64,000 bases of DNA, taken from Chitinophagaceae bacterium DXS. Lineage in GTDB: Bacteria > Bacteroidota > Bacteroidia > Chitinophagales > Chitinophagaceae. Every line of letters starts with the position of its first letter. Within the stretch, counting starts at the first letter, position 1. The translations under genes were made by a program, and so were the position numbers. This document shows, piece after piece, positions 44,008-53,170 of the stretch. A model generated the notes under the pieces. That model was not told the origin of the DNA. It worked only from the letters and a program-made list of their open reading frames with translations, and ran no database searches. The DNA is taken from contig CP128386.1 of assembly GCA_030345135.1 (NCBI GenBank), positions 3,249,677 through 3,313,676 of the forward strand, read 5' to 3'.

Positions 44008-44023
44008 TATACCAATCGGTAGT
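44008..44023. promoter_or_regulatory. TetR-like operator 3 (imperfect)
   Basis: TATACC-AATC-GGTAGT keeps the left arm and four bases of the right arm of operators 1 and 2. It lies 25 bases after the fabF stop. Confidence 0.45.
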
Positions 44024-44119
44024 TTTATAACATACAGAAATAGCATTCTTTAACTGGTATACAGGATAGTAGAAAGTTAGAGGCTTGCGAGAAAGAAAAA
44101 CAATCACATTAAAATAAAC

Positions 44120-44149
44120 AAGCTGCATGGCGTTTCTACCATGCAGCTT
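44120..44149. terminator. Bidirectional terminator between fabF and the SusCD unit
   Basis: AAGCTGCATGG-CGTTTCTA-CCATGCAGCTT is a perfect 11-bp stem between convergent genes. T-rich sequence follows on both strands (GCACTTTTTA on plus, GTTTATTTTA on minus). Confidence 0.75.
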
Positions 44150-44181
44150 TGCACTTTTTACAATGCGACAATTATGGCAGG

Positions 44182-44265
44182 TTAATACACCTTGTTCAGT
44201 TTATTGATATAGCTGAAGTGTGCGACGCAACAGACGCCCAATAGTAGCAATGCTGTTTGGTTCAT
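44182..44265 (-). CDS. Possible 27-residue membrane peptide after susD
   Basis: An ATG at 44265-44263, 14 bases after the SusD stop, opens MNQTALLLLGVCCVAHFSYI and seven more residues. The first half is hydrophobic. It may be a translated small membrane peptide of the operon or chance. Confidence 0.2.
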   Translation of the reverse strand: MNQTALLLLGVCCVAHFSYINKLNKVY

Positions 44266-44278
44266 AATAACATTTCTG

Positions 44279-46114
44279 CTACTGAATAACAGGATCAAAA
44301 TCTCCGTTATCCCAGCCAATATTTTGTTTTAGTTTGGGATTTTGTGAAAGCCAATCCGGATGCATGGGCCTGAAATAATAGTTGTCCTTAATGTCTATAG
44401 TGCCGCTGTATGTCCGGTCAGCCTGGGCAAGTGAATAAATAGTAATATCCTGCAAGAATTTATTGATGTCTAATGAAGCTGGTGGATTCAGCATTATTTT
44501 TGATAATTGGCCAATGACCTCGCTGTTAGTAACTGATGTGTTTATGCCATAAGATTGCGCCGCCGGAACATTCAGTGATGGCCCCCAGGCATGTATTGTG
44601 CCGATATTGTTTAATACACTAAACAATCTTCTTCGCCTTAAGTCCCAAAACCGTTTTCCTTCAAGATAAAATTCTATTTGTTTTTCGTGCAGAATGGCAT
44701 CCAGGGTTGCCTGGTAATCTGTTCCGACGCCGGCATTCAAACCATAGCTGCCATCGCCTGCATCTATTTTGGCGCGCTTCCTTATACTGATCAATAACGG
44801 ACGAGCTTCCGGTGAACGACCAACTTCATTGGCAGCTTCTGCAAGGTTTAATAATACTTCTGCATACCGTATAATGGGCCAATCAAAAGCCTGTTGGTTC
44901 CAGACAGAAGAACCCAGCGTAGTATCAATTTCTTTGCGCGAATAAAAACCTGTAGAATTCCAGCTCCTGTAACCATCAAGATCTACATATATCTGAAATA
45001 CCCATTGTATCCTGGGAACGTTGGCAAAATCATACCTGCATCCATTATAAACAACAGCGTTGTAAAAACGGGGATCGCGGTTAACCCAATATTGCCCTTC
45101 ATTATAGCCGGATGAAGGATCTGTTATGTTTTTACCGTTTTTCATCGGAAAAGCTTTAACCATTTCCCATGTTGGTTCACCACGTCCCGCATCTCCTGAG
45201 CTTTGTGTAAGCGGCCTTTGCGCCATTTGAATACCGTTTGTTTTGTCGGGGTAATGGTACCTCATATATAGAACCATTTCTTTTGCTGCGGCATCTTTGT
45301 TATACCATACATTTTCTGTTGCTTTTAAAGTATTGTCCTCATACAAACCATAACCGTTTGCATCCAACTCTTGCTTAGCAGCTGTTAAAGCATTGTAAGC
45401 ATCTTTCCAATAGCCGTCGTTTTTTGTTTTGCAAAATAATGGGCTTGCTTTAAGCAACAGCACCTCTCCTTTCACGGCCATCGCAGCACCTTTGGTAACT
45501 CGTCCCGTATTATTGAGATCCCATTTGGAAGGCAGCAACATGATCGCAGAATCCAACTGGCCACATATATAATTAAAGCATTCCAAACTTGAATTCCTGG
45601 GAACCATAAGCGTATTTATATCTGCAAAGGGATCTTCAACCGTGGTTATAATAGGTACGCCGCCAAGCACTTTTACCATTTGATAGTAAGTGTAAGCTCT
45701 GAAAAAATAAGCCTGCCCTTTAAATGCGTTATAGGTTGGAGCATCTAAAAAACTTTTTGCATTATCGATGTTTGCAAAAAAGGTATTCAATGCTCTTATA
45801 TTGCTGTAGGAAGACGCCCATGCCGATTTAGCAAAATCGGGATAGTCGTCAACAACCTGCGCTGTACCTTTCAGCGCTGAAGGTGTACCGCCACCGCATT
45901 CGGCTGAAATAACTTCATTTCTGTTCCATGCCGGTAATATGCTGTAGAGATTGTTTATGTAATATTCAATATTACTTTGTGAAGACCATTGCTTGTCGGG
46001 TGTAACCACGCCGCCCGCTCTATCAACATCAAAAACCTTGTTGCAGGAGCCAATGAGTAAAGAAGCGCACATTAAGGCAGCGGTTATTTTTATAGTTGTG
46101 ATAGTTCTTGTCAT
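44279..46114 (-). CDS. SusD/RagB-family surface nutrient-binding lipoprotein
   Basis: 611 residues from the ATG at 46114, which gives a lipoprotein signal (ALMCASLLIGSC, Cys24) and starts 19 bases after the SusC stop; the frame is open 14 codons upstream into susC. The helical TPR-like core is recognisable: YYINNLYSILPAWN, AYFFRAYTYYQMVKVLGGVP, and the C-terminal RYAEVLLNLAEAANEVG with EFYLEGKRFWDLRR. SusD proteins cap the SusC barrel on the cell surface and capture the substrate. The substrate is not indicated because no enzyme genes follow. Confidence 0.93.
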   Translation of the reverse strand: MTRTITTIKITAALMCASLLIGSCNKVFDVDRAGGVVTPDKQWSSQSNIEYYINNLYSILPAWNRNEVISAECGGGTPSALKGTAQVVDDYPDFAKSAWASSYSNIRALNTFFANIDNAKSFLDAPTYNAFKGQAYFFRAYTYYQMVKVLGGVPIITTVEDPFADINTLMVPRNSSLECFNYICGQLDSAIMLLPSKWDLNNTGRVTKGAAMAVKGEVLLLKASPLFCKTKNDGYWKDAYNALTAAKQELDANGYGLYEDNTLKATENVWYNKDAAAKEMVLYMRYHYPDKTNGIQMAQRPLTQSSGDAGRGEPTWEMVKAFPMKNGKNITDPSSGYNEGQYWVNRDPRFYNAVVYNGCRYDFANVPRIQWVFQIYVDLDGYRSWNSTGFYSRKEIDTTLGSSVWNQQAFDWPIIRYAEVLLNLAEAANEVGRSPEARPLLISIRKRAKIDAGDGSYGLNAGVGTDYQATLDAILHEKQIEFYLEGKRFWDLRRRRLFSVLNNIGTIHAWGPSLNVPAAQSYGINTSVTNSEVIGQLSKIMLNPPASLDINKFLQDITIYSLAQADRTYSGTIDIKDNYYFRPMHPDWLSQNPKLKQNIGWDNGDFDPVIQ

Positions 46115-46133
46115 TTTATCATTAATTACTGAA

Positions 46134-49100
46134 TTAAAAATTGATATTAGCTCCAAAAGTGAAATTCTTCATTAGCGGATACAGTCTGAAATCTCCCCCC
46201 AATTCCGGATCATAATAACCGGTATGGTTCCAACAAAACAGGTTTTCTGCATTGAAGTAAAACCGTGCACTTTGCAACTGCGTATTCTTAAACCATTTAG
46301 CGGGAAGATTATAGTTAATAAGCAATGTTTTAAATCTTAAAAAAGCGCCATTCGTCAACCAGAAAGTGGACTGCACTTCTGCATTGCTCATGCCCGAAAC
46401 ATCATTCATTGCAGCACTGGGTAACGTTGCTGTTTCTGCCGTTTGGGGAGTCCATGCATCTTTCCACATGGATAAAGTATTATATCCCTGAAGGGTATAC
46501 GGATCTCTTGCAAATGTCTGCACAGGCATAATATCATATTTTGCCATGCCAGCAAAGATGGCAGTGACCTGAATATTTTTCCATCCTGCAGTAATATTGA
46601 AACCATAATTTATGCGGGGCACACTGTTGTAAGAAATGGGTATTTGATCATTCGCATCAATTATTCCATCAGGCGTGTCCTTGCCATACGGCCCTCTTAT
46701 ATCCTTATACAGCAGCATGCCTGGCTGAGGCTTATAGCCAAAAGTTGTAAAGCCGGGAGTTTTAGCGAGAATGGCGTCCGCCTGTGCCTGTGTTCTAATA
46801 ATACCTTCACTTACATAACCGGTAATTAACCCATTTACCGGGTTGCCGATTTTATTATCCAAAGACCGCACAGATGTGGGCTGGTCAACCAGTAAATATT
46901 TATTTGAAGATGTAGACCAGTTAATCCCTGCTTTGTAAAAGAAGTCGTCAAACTGCTTCTCGTGATTAACATTTATCTCCCATCCTTTAGCTGAAGCCTG
47001 TCCGTAATTTACTGCAGGAAGTGTTGCGCCGACAGTTGCAGGTACGGATGCATTCCGGGCGCCTAGTATATCCGTTGTTTTTTTATACCAGTATTCAACA
47101 GTTGCACTTACCAGCCTGTCAGGAAGTGCGATATCAATACCCACATTGGTATTGTAATTTTTCTCCCAGGTAATATTGGGATTGGTTGTACCGCCGAGCG
47201 ATATGCCCGGAGTCATAGAATTTCCAATGTAAGCGCCTGAGCTGGCTTTAAAATTATACGCTTGTTGCCATTGCCAGGGATTGGTATTATTGGAACCTGT
47301 AAGCCCATATGATACCCTCAGCTTTAAGTAATCGATGGTCTTTTTATAAGCCTGAAAAAAAGATTCATTGGAGATATTCCATGCTGCTGATGCTGCGGGA
47401 AAATAACCCCAACGCTTATCAGGCGGGAAAATGTATGAGCCGTCTGCCCTGAAAGTAACCCCAATCATATACCTGCCATCATAGTTATAATCAAGCCGGC
47501 CAAAATAAGAGGCCTGTCCATTCAGGTTTTGCTGATTTCCGCTTACGTACCTGTTTACACTTGAAGTAGAGCCTCCGTCAATTTGCTGGTAATCGATATT
47601 GTTGTAGTAAGCGGCTCGTCCGCTAATAATTTGCCCTTTGCCGGATAATTGCTCATATCCAATAAATCCGCTTATATTATGTTTACCAAATGCTCTTGCA
47701 TAATTGAGCATCAGGTCAAGTTGATAATTGCTGTTTTTCTGCCATGTTTCAGATAATTGCTGAGGGGCGCCCGTGCCTGCAACTACAGCTCCATCCAGCA
47801 CTTTGTAGCCGCCGGCGCGGGAAGAATCCAGTTGGTCCGTTATTATATGTTTATGCTCTCCCGCAGTTTTAAAATAATAGATATAGGGTGCGTTTGCAAA
47901 AGTGCGCGAATACCCGTTATATGTATTATATGCAAATACGCCTTTCGCCGATAACCCTTTTATGCCCGGAATATTATATTTTAATTGAAAAGTAGGCGAC
48001 AGATAATTATTGGCAGGCCTTATGTATCCCCCTGCCCCTTTGGCAAGGTTTGCAACGTTTGTATTATCAAGGTTGCCCACCGGCAAACCGTTTATAAAAT
48101 CGGGACGGCTGGGAATCACCATTAAAATACGGTTATACGTATTACCCAGGTTAAGTGCGCCTCCATCAGCCGGCCAGTAAGGACGGCTGCCATTATCCCA
48201 TGACGCATTCAGATCCAGCATAAAACTCAGGGAACTGTTTATCTGCCCGTCTAATTTTGCAATCAGATTGTATTTATTATAACTGTTGGAAGTAGCCCCA
48301 TTTTGACTTAAATACCCCCCGGAAACATAATACCTGATGGCCTTGGAACCGCCACTTACAGACAAAAGGTGATTGGTATTATTCGGCGTTTGCCAGGTAT
48401 TCGCCAGCCAATCGTACGAATGAGTTTTAAAATACTCCAGTTCATCAGGCGTATAATACTGAGGATCTGTTTGTGGTATATTTCTTTGTGATAAAATTGA
48501 ATTGTGAAACGCAAAATTATCATAAGCACTCATGCGGCCCGGTATTACAGTAGGCTTATTAAATGTGTATGAGCCGCTGTATGAAATTTGTGTTTTTTCT
48601 GAACTACCGCGTTTGGTGGTAACCAATACAACGCCATTACCAGCCTGCATACCATAAATGGATGCAGAAGCTGCATCTTTCAGGATACTTATATTATCTA
48701 TATCTGCAGGGTTTAATGCAGCAAATACATTCTTATCACGGATTATCCCATCAATCACAAACAACGGATCGGTGGTTCCATTCCACGAAGCAACTTCTCT
48801 TATTTTAATACCGGCACCGGCACCGGGATATCCGCCTGACTGCATTACATTTACACCAGGGGTTAATCCTTGCAGCAACGTTGCCGGAGAAGCACTAACC
48901 CTGTCGCCAAGCTGTGAAGCTTTAATTACACCTATAGCACCGGTTAATGCTTCTTTTTTCTGAACACCATAACCTATAACTACTACATCCGCCAGATCAC
49001 CAATTACTGCAGTCAGGGTAATAAGAATATCCTTATCGTGAGATTTAACTATATAGGAAGACGGTGTAAAGTTTAGTGAGATTATCTCCAGCACATCACC

Positions 49101-49628
49101 TGTTTCGGCCCTCAATGTAAACTCTCCTTTTTCATTTGTTGTTGTTCCTCTTGTAGTTCCTTTTATTGTTATTGATGCTGCGTTAACGGGATTACCATTT
49201 TCATCCACTACCCGGCCGTTTATATTGTCGGCAAAAACAGCACCGTGTAAAACATCTAATAGATCTGAAGAATTTTCTTCAAACAGCACTATATGGTTAT
49301 TAACCAATTTATATCCAATACCAATGGTTTTAAAATAACCATCCAACAGGCTTTTTAAAGTCATATTGCTGAGAGAAAAACTTACTTTTTTATTTATATC
49401 AATTACTCTGGAGCTGTAATTGAATTTTATACCTACTTGCTCCTCAAGCATATTTATTGCCGTCTCCAGCTTTTGGTTTTGTACAATGAGGGTTACTTTT
49501 TTTTCAAGAACTTCCTGTGACAATATTCTCCTGGCAAATAATACATTTATAAAAAGAAATGTGACACATAATGCCATCACTCCCGTTTTCAACAGAAAGG
49601 TCATAGAGGGAATTGGACTTTTCTTCAT
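46134..49628 (-). CDS. SusC/RagA-family TonB-linked outer-membrane transporter with STN domain
   Basis: 1164 residues from the ATG at 49628. A signal peptide is followed by an STN (secretin/TonB N-terminal) domain at about 43-118 (KLETAINMLEEQVGIKFNY). That is the domain through which transducing receptors contact a FecR-type protein. A carboxypeptidase-like domain (NGRVVDENGNPVNAASITIKG) covers ~135-205, then a plug with VVVIGYGVQKKEALTGAI and a FVIDGI segment, and a large barrel ending LMKNFTFGANINF. The upstream sigma and FecR genes fit a substrate-sensing unit. Confidence 0.95.
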   Translation of the reverse strand: MKKSPIPSMTFLLKTGVMALCVTFLFINVLFARRILSQEVLEKKVTLIVQNQKLETAINMLEEQVGIKFNYSSRVIDINKKVSFSLSNMTLKSLLDGYFKTIGIGYKLVNNHIVLFEENSSDLLDVLHGAVFADNINGRVVDENGNPVNAASITIKGTTRGTTTNEKGEFTLRAETGDVLEIISLNFTPSSYIVKSHDKDILITLTAVIGDLADVVVIGYGVQKKEALTGAIGVIKASQLGDRVSASPATLLQGLTPGVNVMQSGGYPGAGAGIKIREVASWNGTTDPLFVIDGIIRDKNVFAALNPADIDNISILKDAASASIYGMQAGNGVVLVTTKRGSSEKTQISYSGSYTFNKPTVIPGRMSAYDNFAFHNSILSQRNIPQTDPQYYTPDELEYFKTHSYDWLANTWQTPNNTNHLLSVSGGSKAIRYYVSGGYLSQNGATSNSYNKYNLIAKLDGQINSSLSFMLDLNASWDNGSRPYWPADGGALNLGNTYNRILMVIPSRPDFINGLPVGNLDNTNVANLAKGAGGYIRPANNYLSPTFQLKYNIPGIKGLSAKGVFAYNTYNGYSRTFANAPYIYYFKTAGEHKHIITDQLDSSRAGGYKVLDGAVVAGTGAPQQLSETWQKNSNYQLDLMLNYARAFGKHNISGFIGYEQLSGKGQIISGRAAYYNNIDYQQIDGGSTSSVNRYVSGNQQNLNGQASYFGRLDYNYDGRYMIGVTFRADGSYIFPPDKRWGYFPAASAAWNISNESFFQAYKKTIDYLKLRVSYGLTGSNNTNPWQWQQAYNFKASSGAYIGNSMTPGISLGGTTNPNITWEKNYNTNVGIDIALPDRLVSATVEYWYKKTTDILGARNASVPATVGATLPAVNYGQASAKGWEINVNHEKQFDDFFYKAGINWSTSSNKYLLVDQPTSVRSLDNKIGNPVNGLITGYVSEGIIRTQAQADAILAKTPGFTTFGYKPQPGMLLYKDIRGPYGKDTPDGIIDANDQIPISYNSVPRINYGFNITAGWKNIQVTAIFAGMAKYDIMPVQTFARDPYTLQGYNTLSMWKDAWTPQTAETATLPSAAMNDVSGMSNAEVQSTFWLTNGAFLRFKTLLINYNLPAKWFKNTQLQSARFYFNAENLFCWNHTGYYDPELGGDFRLYPLMKNFTFGANINF

Positions 49629-49681
49629 AATTTTCAATACGTTTTTGTATTAAGCAATCTGGTTTAGACAAAAGCCGTCCG

Positions 49682-49715
49682 GCTGGCAATACTGGTACTA
49701 TTGCCTGCTTTTTTT
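49682..49715 (+). terminator. Hairpin with T run in the FecR-SusC gap, plus-strand orientation
   Basis: GCTGGCAATA-CTGGTAC-TATTGCCTGC pairs with one mismatch and is followed by seven T on the plus strand, opposite to the genes here. On the minus strand it would be a leader hairpin of susC without a T run. Confidence 0.4.
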
Positions 49716-49782
49716 AGGGTTTATGTTACAATACTATTTACATGACAGTTATATTTAAAGGCTTACAATTTTGGTATAGAGT

Positions 49783-50802
49783 TTAATCACAGCCTTTGCC
49801 GGCAATAACAATATCAAGATGATCGATAGTATAAGACGCATTTATTGACAAACAAATAATATCCAGTTTTTGATAAAGCGAGAGATTGGCATCTGATACA
49901 TCACCGGTAAAAGGACAATTGTTCAGGGCATTGTTTTTTACAACAATATGTACATTGTATGCATCGCCTAAATCCTGCAAAACTTTATGCAAGGGGCTGT
50001 TGTTAAACAACAGTTCTTTTTTTCCAGGCATGCTTACCATTACAGGATTTTCAGCAAGCGCAGTTGCAAATTTTTTATCGTATTTATTAAATACAGCCTG
50101 CTGATTGGGTGTGATGGTTATAACCGGCTGTTTTATGCTGTTTATTTGCTTGTTTTCATAAACAGCTACTTTTCCTGTTACAACCGTAACAACCACCTGT
50201 TTTTCGTTGGTTCTTACAAAAAAACTGGTTCCTACAACTTTGGTAACCGTGACTTTGTTGTACACCATGAAAGGCCGGGCTTTGTCTTTGCTTATTTCAA
50301 AAAAAGCTTCTCCTTCCAGGTAAACAATTCTTTCTTTTAAAGCAAATTTTTTCGGATATACAAACCTTGCCTTTGGCATAAGGGTAACAATACTGCTGTC
50401 CTCAAGTTGTATTGTTACAGGGTTTGTAGTTGTATTCACTTTTTCCTGCATGCCTTCATTTATTTTTTCAGCCAGGTACATTTCATCACTTGTCATTCCT
50501 GTATGCTGATAATAAGATAACCAGACAATGAGCATAGCAACAATAACAGATGCGGCCACAATCCATTTGACATAACGAGAATACCTTCTTAAAGGAATAA
50601 TGGGTGCTTGCGTCTGCTGTGCAGCATGAATTTTACTCCATAAACGCTCCCGGATCGTTTCCAATTCATCCCTATCTACCTGCAGTATGGTTGTTTCATC
50701 ATCCGGCAAATCAAACCATTGGTCTATAAAAAAACGCTCCTCCTTTGAACAATTCCCGTCCAGGTATTTCTTTAACAACTGTCCGAATTCATTTTTCGCC
50801 AT
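49783..50802 (-). CDS. FecR-family anti-sigma factor
   Basis: 339 residues from the ATG at 50802. The cytoplasmic N-terminus (LLKKYLDGNCSKEERFFIDQW) should hold the sigma factor. One membrane helix lies at about 82-102 (VAASVIVAMLIVWLSYY). The periplasmic FecR domain at ~120-220 has VTLMPKARFVYPKKF and VYLEGEAFFEISKDKARPF, and the C-terminal DUF4974 domain (ELLFNNSPLHKVLQDLGDAYN) is typical of Bacteroidota. It would take the signal from the STN domain of the SusC protein encoded just downstream. The sigma gene is 1.5 kb upstream across the repeats. Confidence 0.92.
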   Translation of the reverse strand: MAKNEFGQLLKKYLDGNCSKEERFFIDQWFDLPDDETTILQVDRDELETIRERLWSKIHAAQQTQAPIIPLRRYSRYVKWIVAASVIVAMLIVWLSYYQHTGMTSDEMYLAEKINEGMQEKVNTTTNPVTIQLEDSSIVTLMPKARFVYPKKFALKERIVYLEGEAFFEISKDKARPFMVYNKVTVTKVVGTSFFVRTNEKQVVVTVVTGKVAVYENKQINSIKQPVITITPNQQAVFNKYDKKFATALAENPVMVSMPGKKELLFNNSPLHKVLQDLGDAYNVHIVVKNNALNNCPFTGDVSDANLSLYQKLDIICLSINASYTIDHLDIVIAGKGCD

Positions 50803-50893
50803 TTTCAAACAAAATAAAGCTTGGCATTCAAGGGTATGACAAGCAACCCTTTCTTATAAGTAACCTAAAGTGCATCTATCCCTAAGAGACAGT

Positions 50894-52330
50894 CTAATTT
50901 TTTTTGATCCACCATAAATATATTTTTGAACCATAAAAGGTGTCGGCCGCGCCAACGTTTCTTTGTGAACAACTGATAAAGCTTAAAGCCCAAAGCCTAA
51001 AGCTCAAAACTGACCGAAGCGATGTTTTTTGAACCATATAAGACATATAAGGGAATATAAGTTTGGGTGAGACATCATGACTATAATTCAGCATTCATAA
51101 TGGCTGAGAAGAGATAGAATCCGGACCTACCATGGCTGATAGCTGACGGCTGATAGCTGATAGCTGATAGCTTTTTTAGATCCACCATCAATATATTTCT
51201 GAACCATATAAGTCATATAAGGAAATATAAGTTTGGGTGAAACATCATGACTATAATTCAGCATTCATAATGGCTGAGAAGAGATCGAATCCGGACCTAC
51301 CATGGCTGATAGCTGACTGCTGATAGCTTTTTTAGATCCACCATAAATATATTTCTGAACCATATAAGACATATAAGGGAATATAAGTTTGGGTGAAACA
51401 TCATGACTATAATTCAGCATTCATAATGGCTGAGAAGAGATAAAATCCGGACCTATCATGGCTGATAGCTGATAGCTTTTTTAGATCCACCGTATATATT
51501 TCTGAACCATATAAGACATATAAGGGAATATAAGTTTGGGTGAAACATCATGACTATAATTCAGCATTCATAATGGCTGAGAAGAGATAGCATCCGGACC
51601 TATCATGGCTGACAGCTGACGGCTGATAGCTGATAGCTTTTTAGATCCGCTTAAAATATATTTCTGAACCATATAAGACATATAAGGGAATATAAGTTTG
51701 GGTGAAACATCATGACTATAATTCAGCATTCATAATGGCTGAGAAGAGATAGAATCCGGACCTATCATGGCTGATAGCTGACTGCTGATAGCTGATAACT
51801 TTTTAGAGCCACCGTAAATATATTTCTGAACCATATAAGACATATAAGGGAATATAAGTTTGGGTGAAACTTCATGACTATAATTCAGCATTCATAATGG
51901 CTGAGAAGAGATCGAATCCGGATCTATCATGGCTGATAGCTAATAGCTGACTGCTGATAGCTTTTTTAGATCCACGGTAAATATATTTCTGAACCATATA
52001 AGCAAGGTGTCGGCCGCGCCAACGTTTCTTTGTAAACAACTGATAAAGCTTAAAGCTCAAAGCCTAAAGCTGACCGAAGCGAAGTTTTTTGAACCGTATA
52101 AGGTATATAAGGGCGCACAAGAAGTTACGTCGGAGACTAATAATGGCTAAAGCAGTATACATTTACTCAGCCAGTTTGTGCCCTTCACCATTGACCATTC
52201 ACTATTCACTAGTTGCATAGAAGGCATAGATGGAAATATAAGTTTAGGTGAACCATCATGACTATAATTCAGTATTCATAATGGCTGAGAAGAGATCGAA
52301 TCCGGACCTATCATGGCTGACAGCTGACTG
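50894..52330. repeat. Large tandem repeat block between sigma and FecR genes
   Basis: A unit of about 146-170 bases (GAACCATATAAGACATATAA, GTTTGGGTGAAACATCATG, ATTCAGCATTCATAATGGCT, then AGCTGATAGCT tails of varying length) recurs with its GTTTGGGTGA anchor at 51061, 51231, 51387, 51533, 51696 and 51858; a seventh diverged copy has GTTTAGGTGA at 52241. Modules related in inverted orientation to the 26 kb block lie at 50929-51045, 51990-52105 and 52150-52225. Frames that open in the block carry no recognisable protein. Confidence 0.92.
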
Positions 52331-52919
52331 CTGATAGCTGACAGCTGACTACTATTGCAACGGTCAGCAACAAACCCATAAAACCTTTTAAACACATACG
52401 AAATGCCCGAAGAGACCGGGTAATGTGATATTCGACTGATTTTTCTGATATCTCTAATCTGGCTGATATCGTTTTATTGGAGAGCTTTTTTTCACGGCTT
52501 AATAAAAACACTTCTCTTGTTTTAGGTGGCAAGCTATTAATTACGTTGTTGATTATGCCGTGTAATTCTTCCAAAGAGACAGGTATTTGCGGAGGCTGTT
52601 GAACAGACGTTTGACTGGCAATAATTTTGTGGTGTTTTTCATGCAACAAAACCGTCTTGTAATAACTCAACACCTGGTATTTGATGGCACTAAAAAGATA
52701 TTTTGCCAGGTCATTTATTTCTACACTGTTTCGTTTTTCCCAAACATCTATAAGTACCGTTTGAACAATTTCTTCAGCAACCAGTTTATCCTTTACTTTT
52801 TGCAAAGCAAGATGAAACAGCTTTTTCCAATACTTGTCATATACCATCTCCAGGGCTGACTCATCTCCTTCCTTTAATTGCTGTAGTATTATCTCATCAT
52901 TGGGTATTTCGGGTTTCAT
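52311..52919 (-). CDS. ECF RNA polymerase sigma factor
   Basis: 202 residues. Region 2 lies at about 22-90 (YDKYWKKLFHLALQKVKDKLVAEEIVQTVLIDVWEKR) and region 4 at about 120-178 (INSLPPKTREVFLLSREKKLSNKTISARLEISEKSVEYHI). This is the form paired with FecR in Bacteroidota. It should direct transcription of the SusCD unit when released. The last 12 residues (VSCQLSAVSCQP) and the stop codon are encoded by the AGCTGACAGCT repeat tail, so the natural C-terminus may have been replaced by repeat sequence. Confidence 0.92.
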   Translation of the reverse strand: MKPEIPNDEIILQQLKEGDESALEMVYDKYWKKLFHLALQKVKDKLVAEEIVQTVLIDVWEKRNSVEINDLAKYLFSAIKYQVLSYYKTVLLHEKHHKIIASQTSVQQPPQIPVSLEELHGIINNVINSLPPKTREVFLLSREKKLSNKTISARLEISEKSVEYHITRSLRAFRMCLKGFMGLLLTVAIVVSCQLSAVSCQP

Positions 52920-52945
52920 TTGGCGACGTGCAGATTGATCACGCT

Positions 52946-52953
52946 CAAAATTA
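52946..52953 (-). promoter_or_regulatory. Possible -7 box of the sigma gene
   Basis: On the minus strand TAATTTTG fits TAnnTTTG, 27 bases before the ATG at 52919. No clear -33 TTTG is present at the expected distance. Confidence 0.35.
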
Positions 52954-53170
52954 GAATTAATTCTAATAAATAAATTACCCGATTATATCAGAAAATTATC
53001 TTTAAAGGCTTTCACAAGTCTCCACTCATGCCGTTGTGCAGATGCCCGGTACGTTGCGTTTAGGAGAACAAATAAATTCCTGCGATGTTAATACCTGACA
53101 TGAATAAATTTTCTGTGTTTACCCACATTCAAATTAGAAAGCAATGTCAATGTTGCTTGTGACTTCGTCA

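Noticed and set aside
50894-52060. Short frames within the 51-52 kb repeat block
   Set aside because: They recur with the repeat unit, contain no recognisable domain and vary with the AGCTGAT tails.
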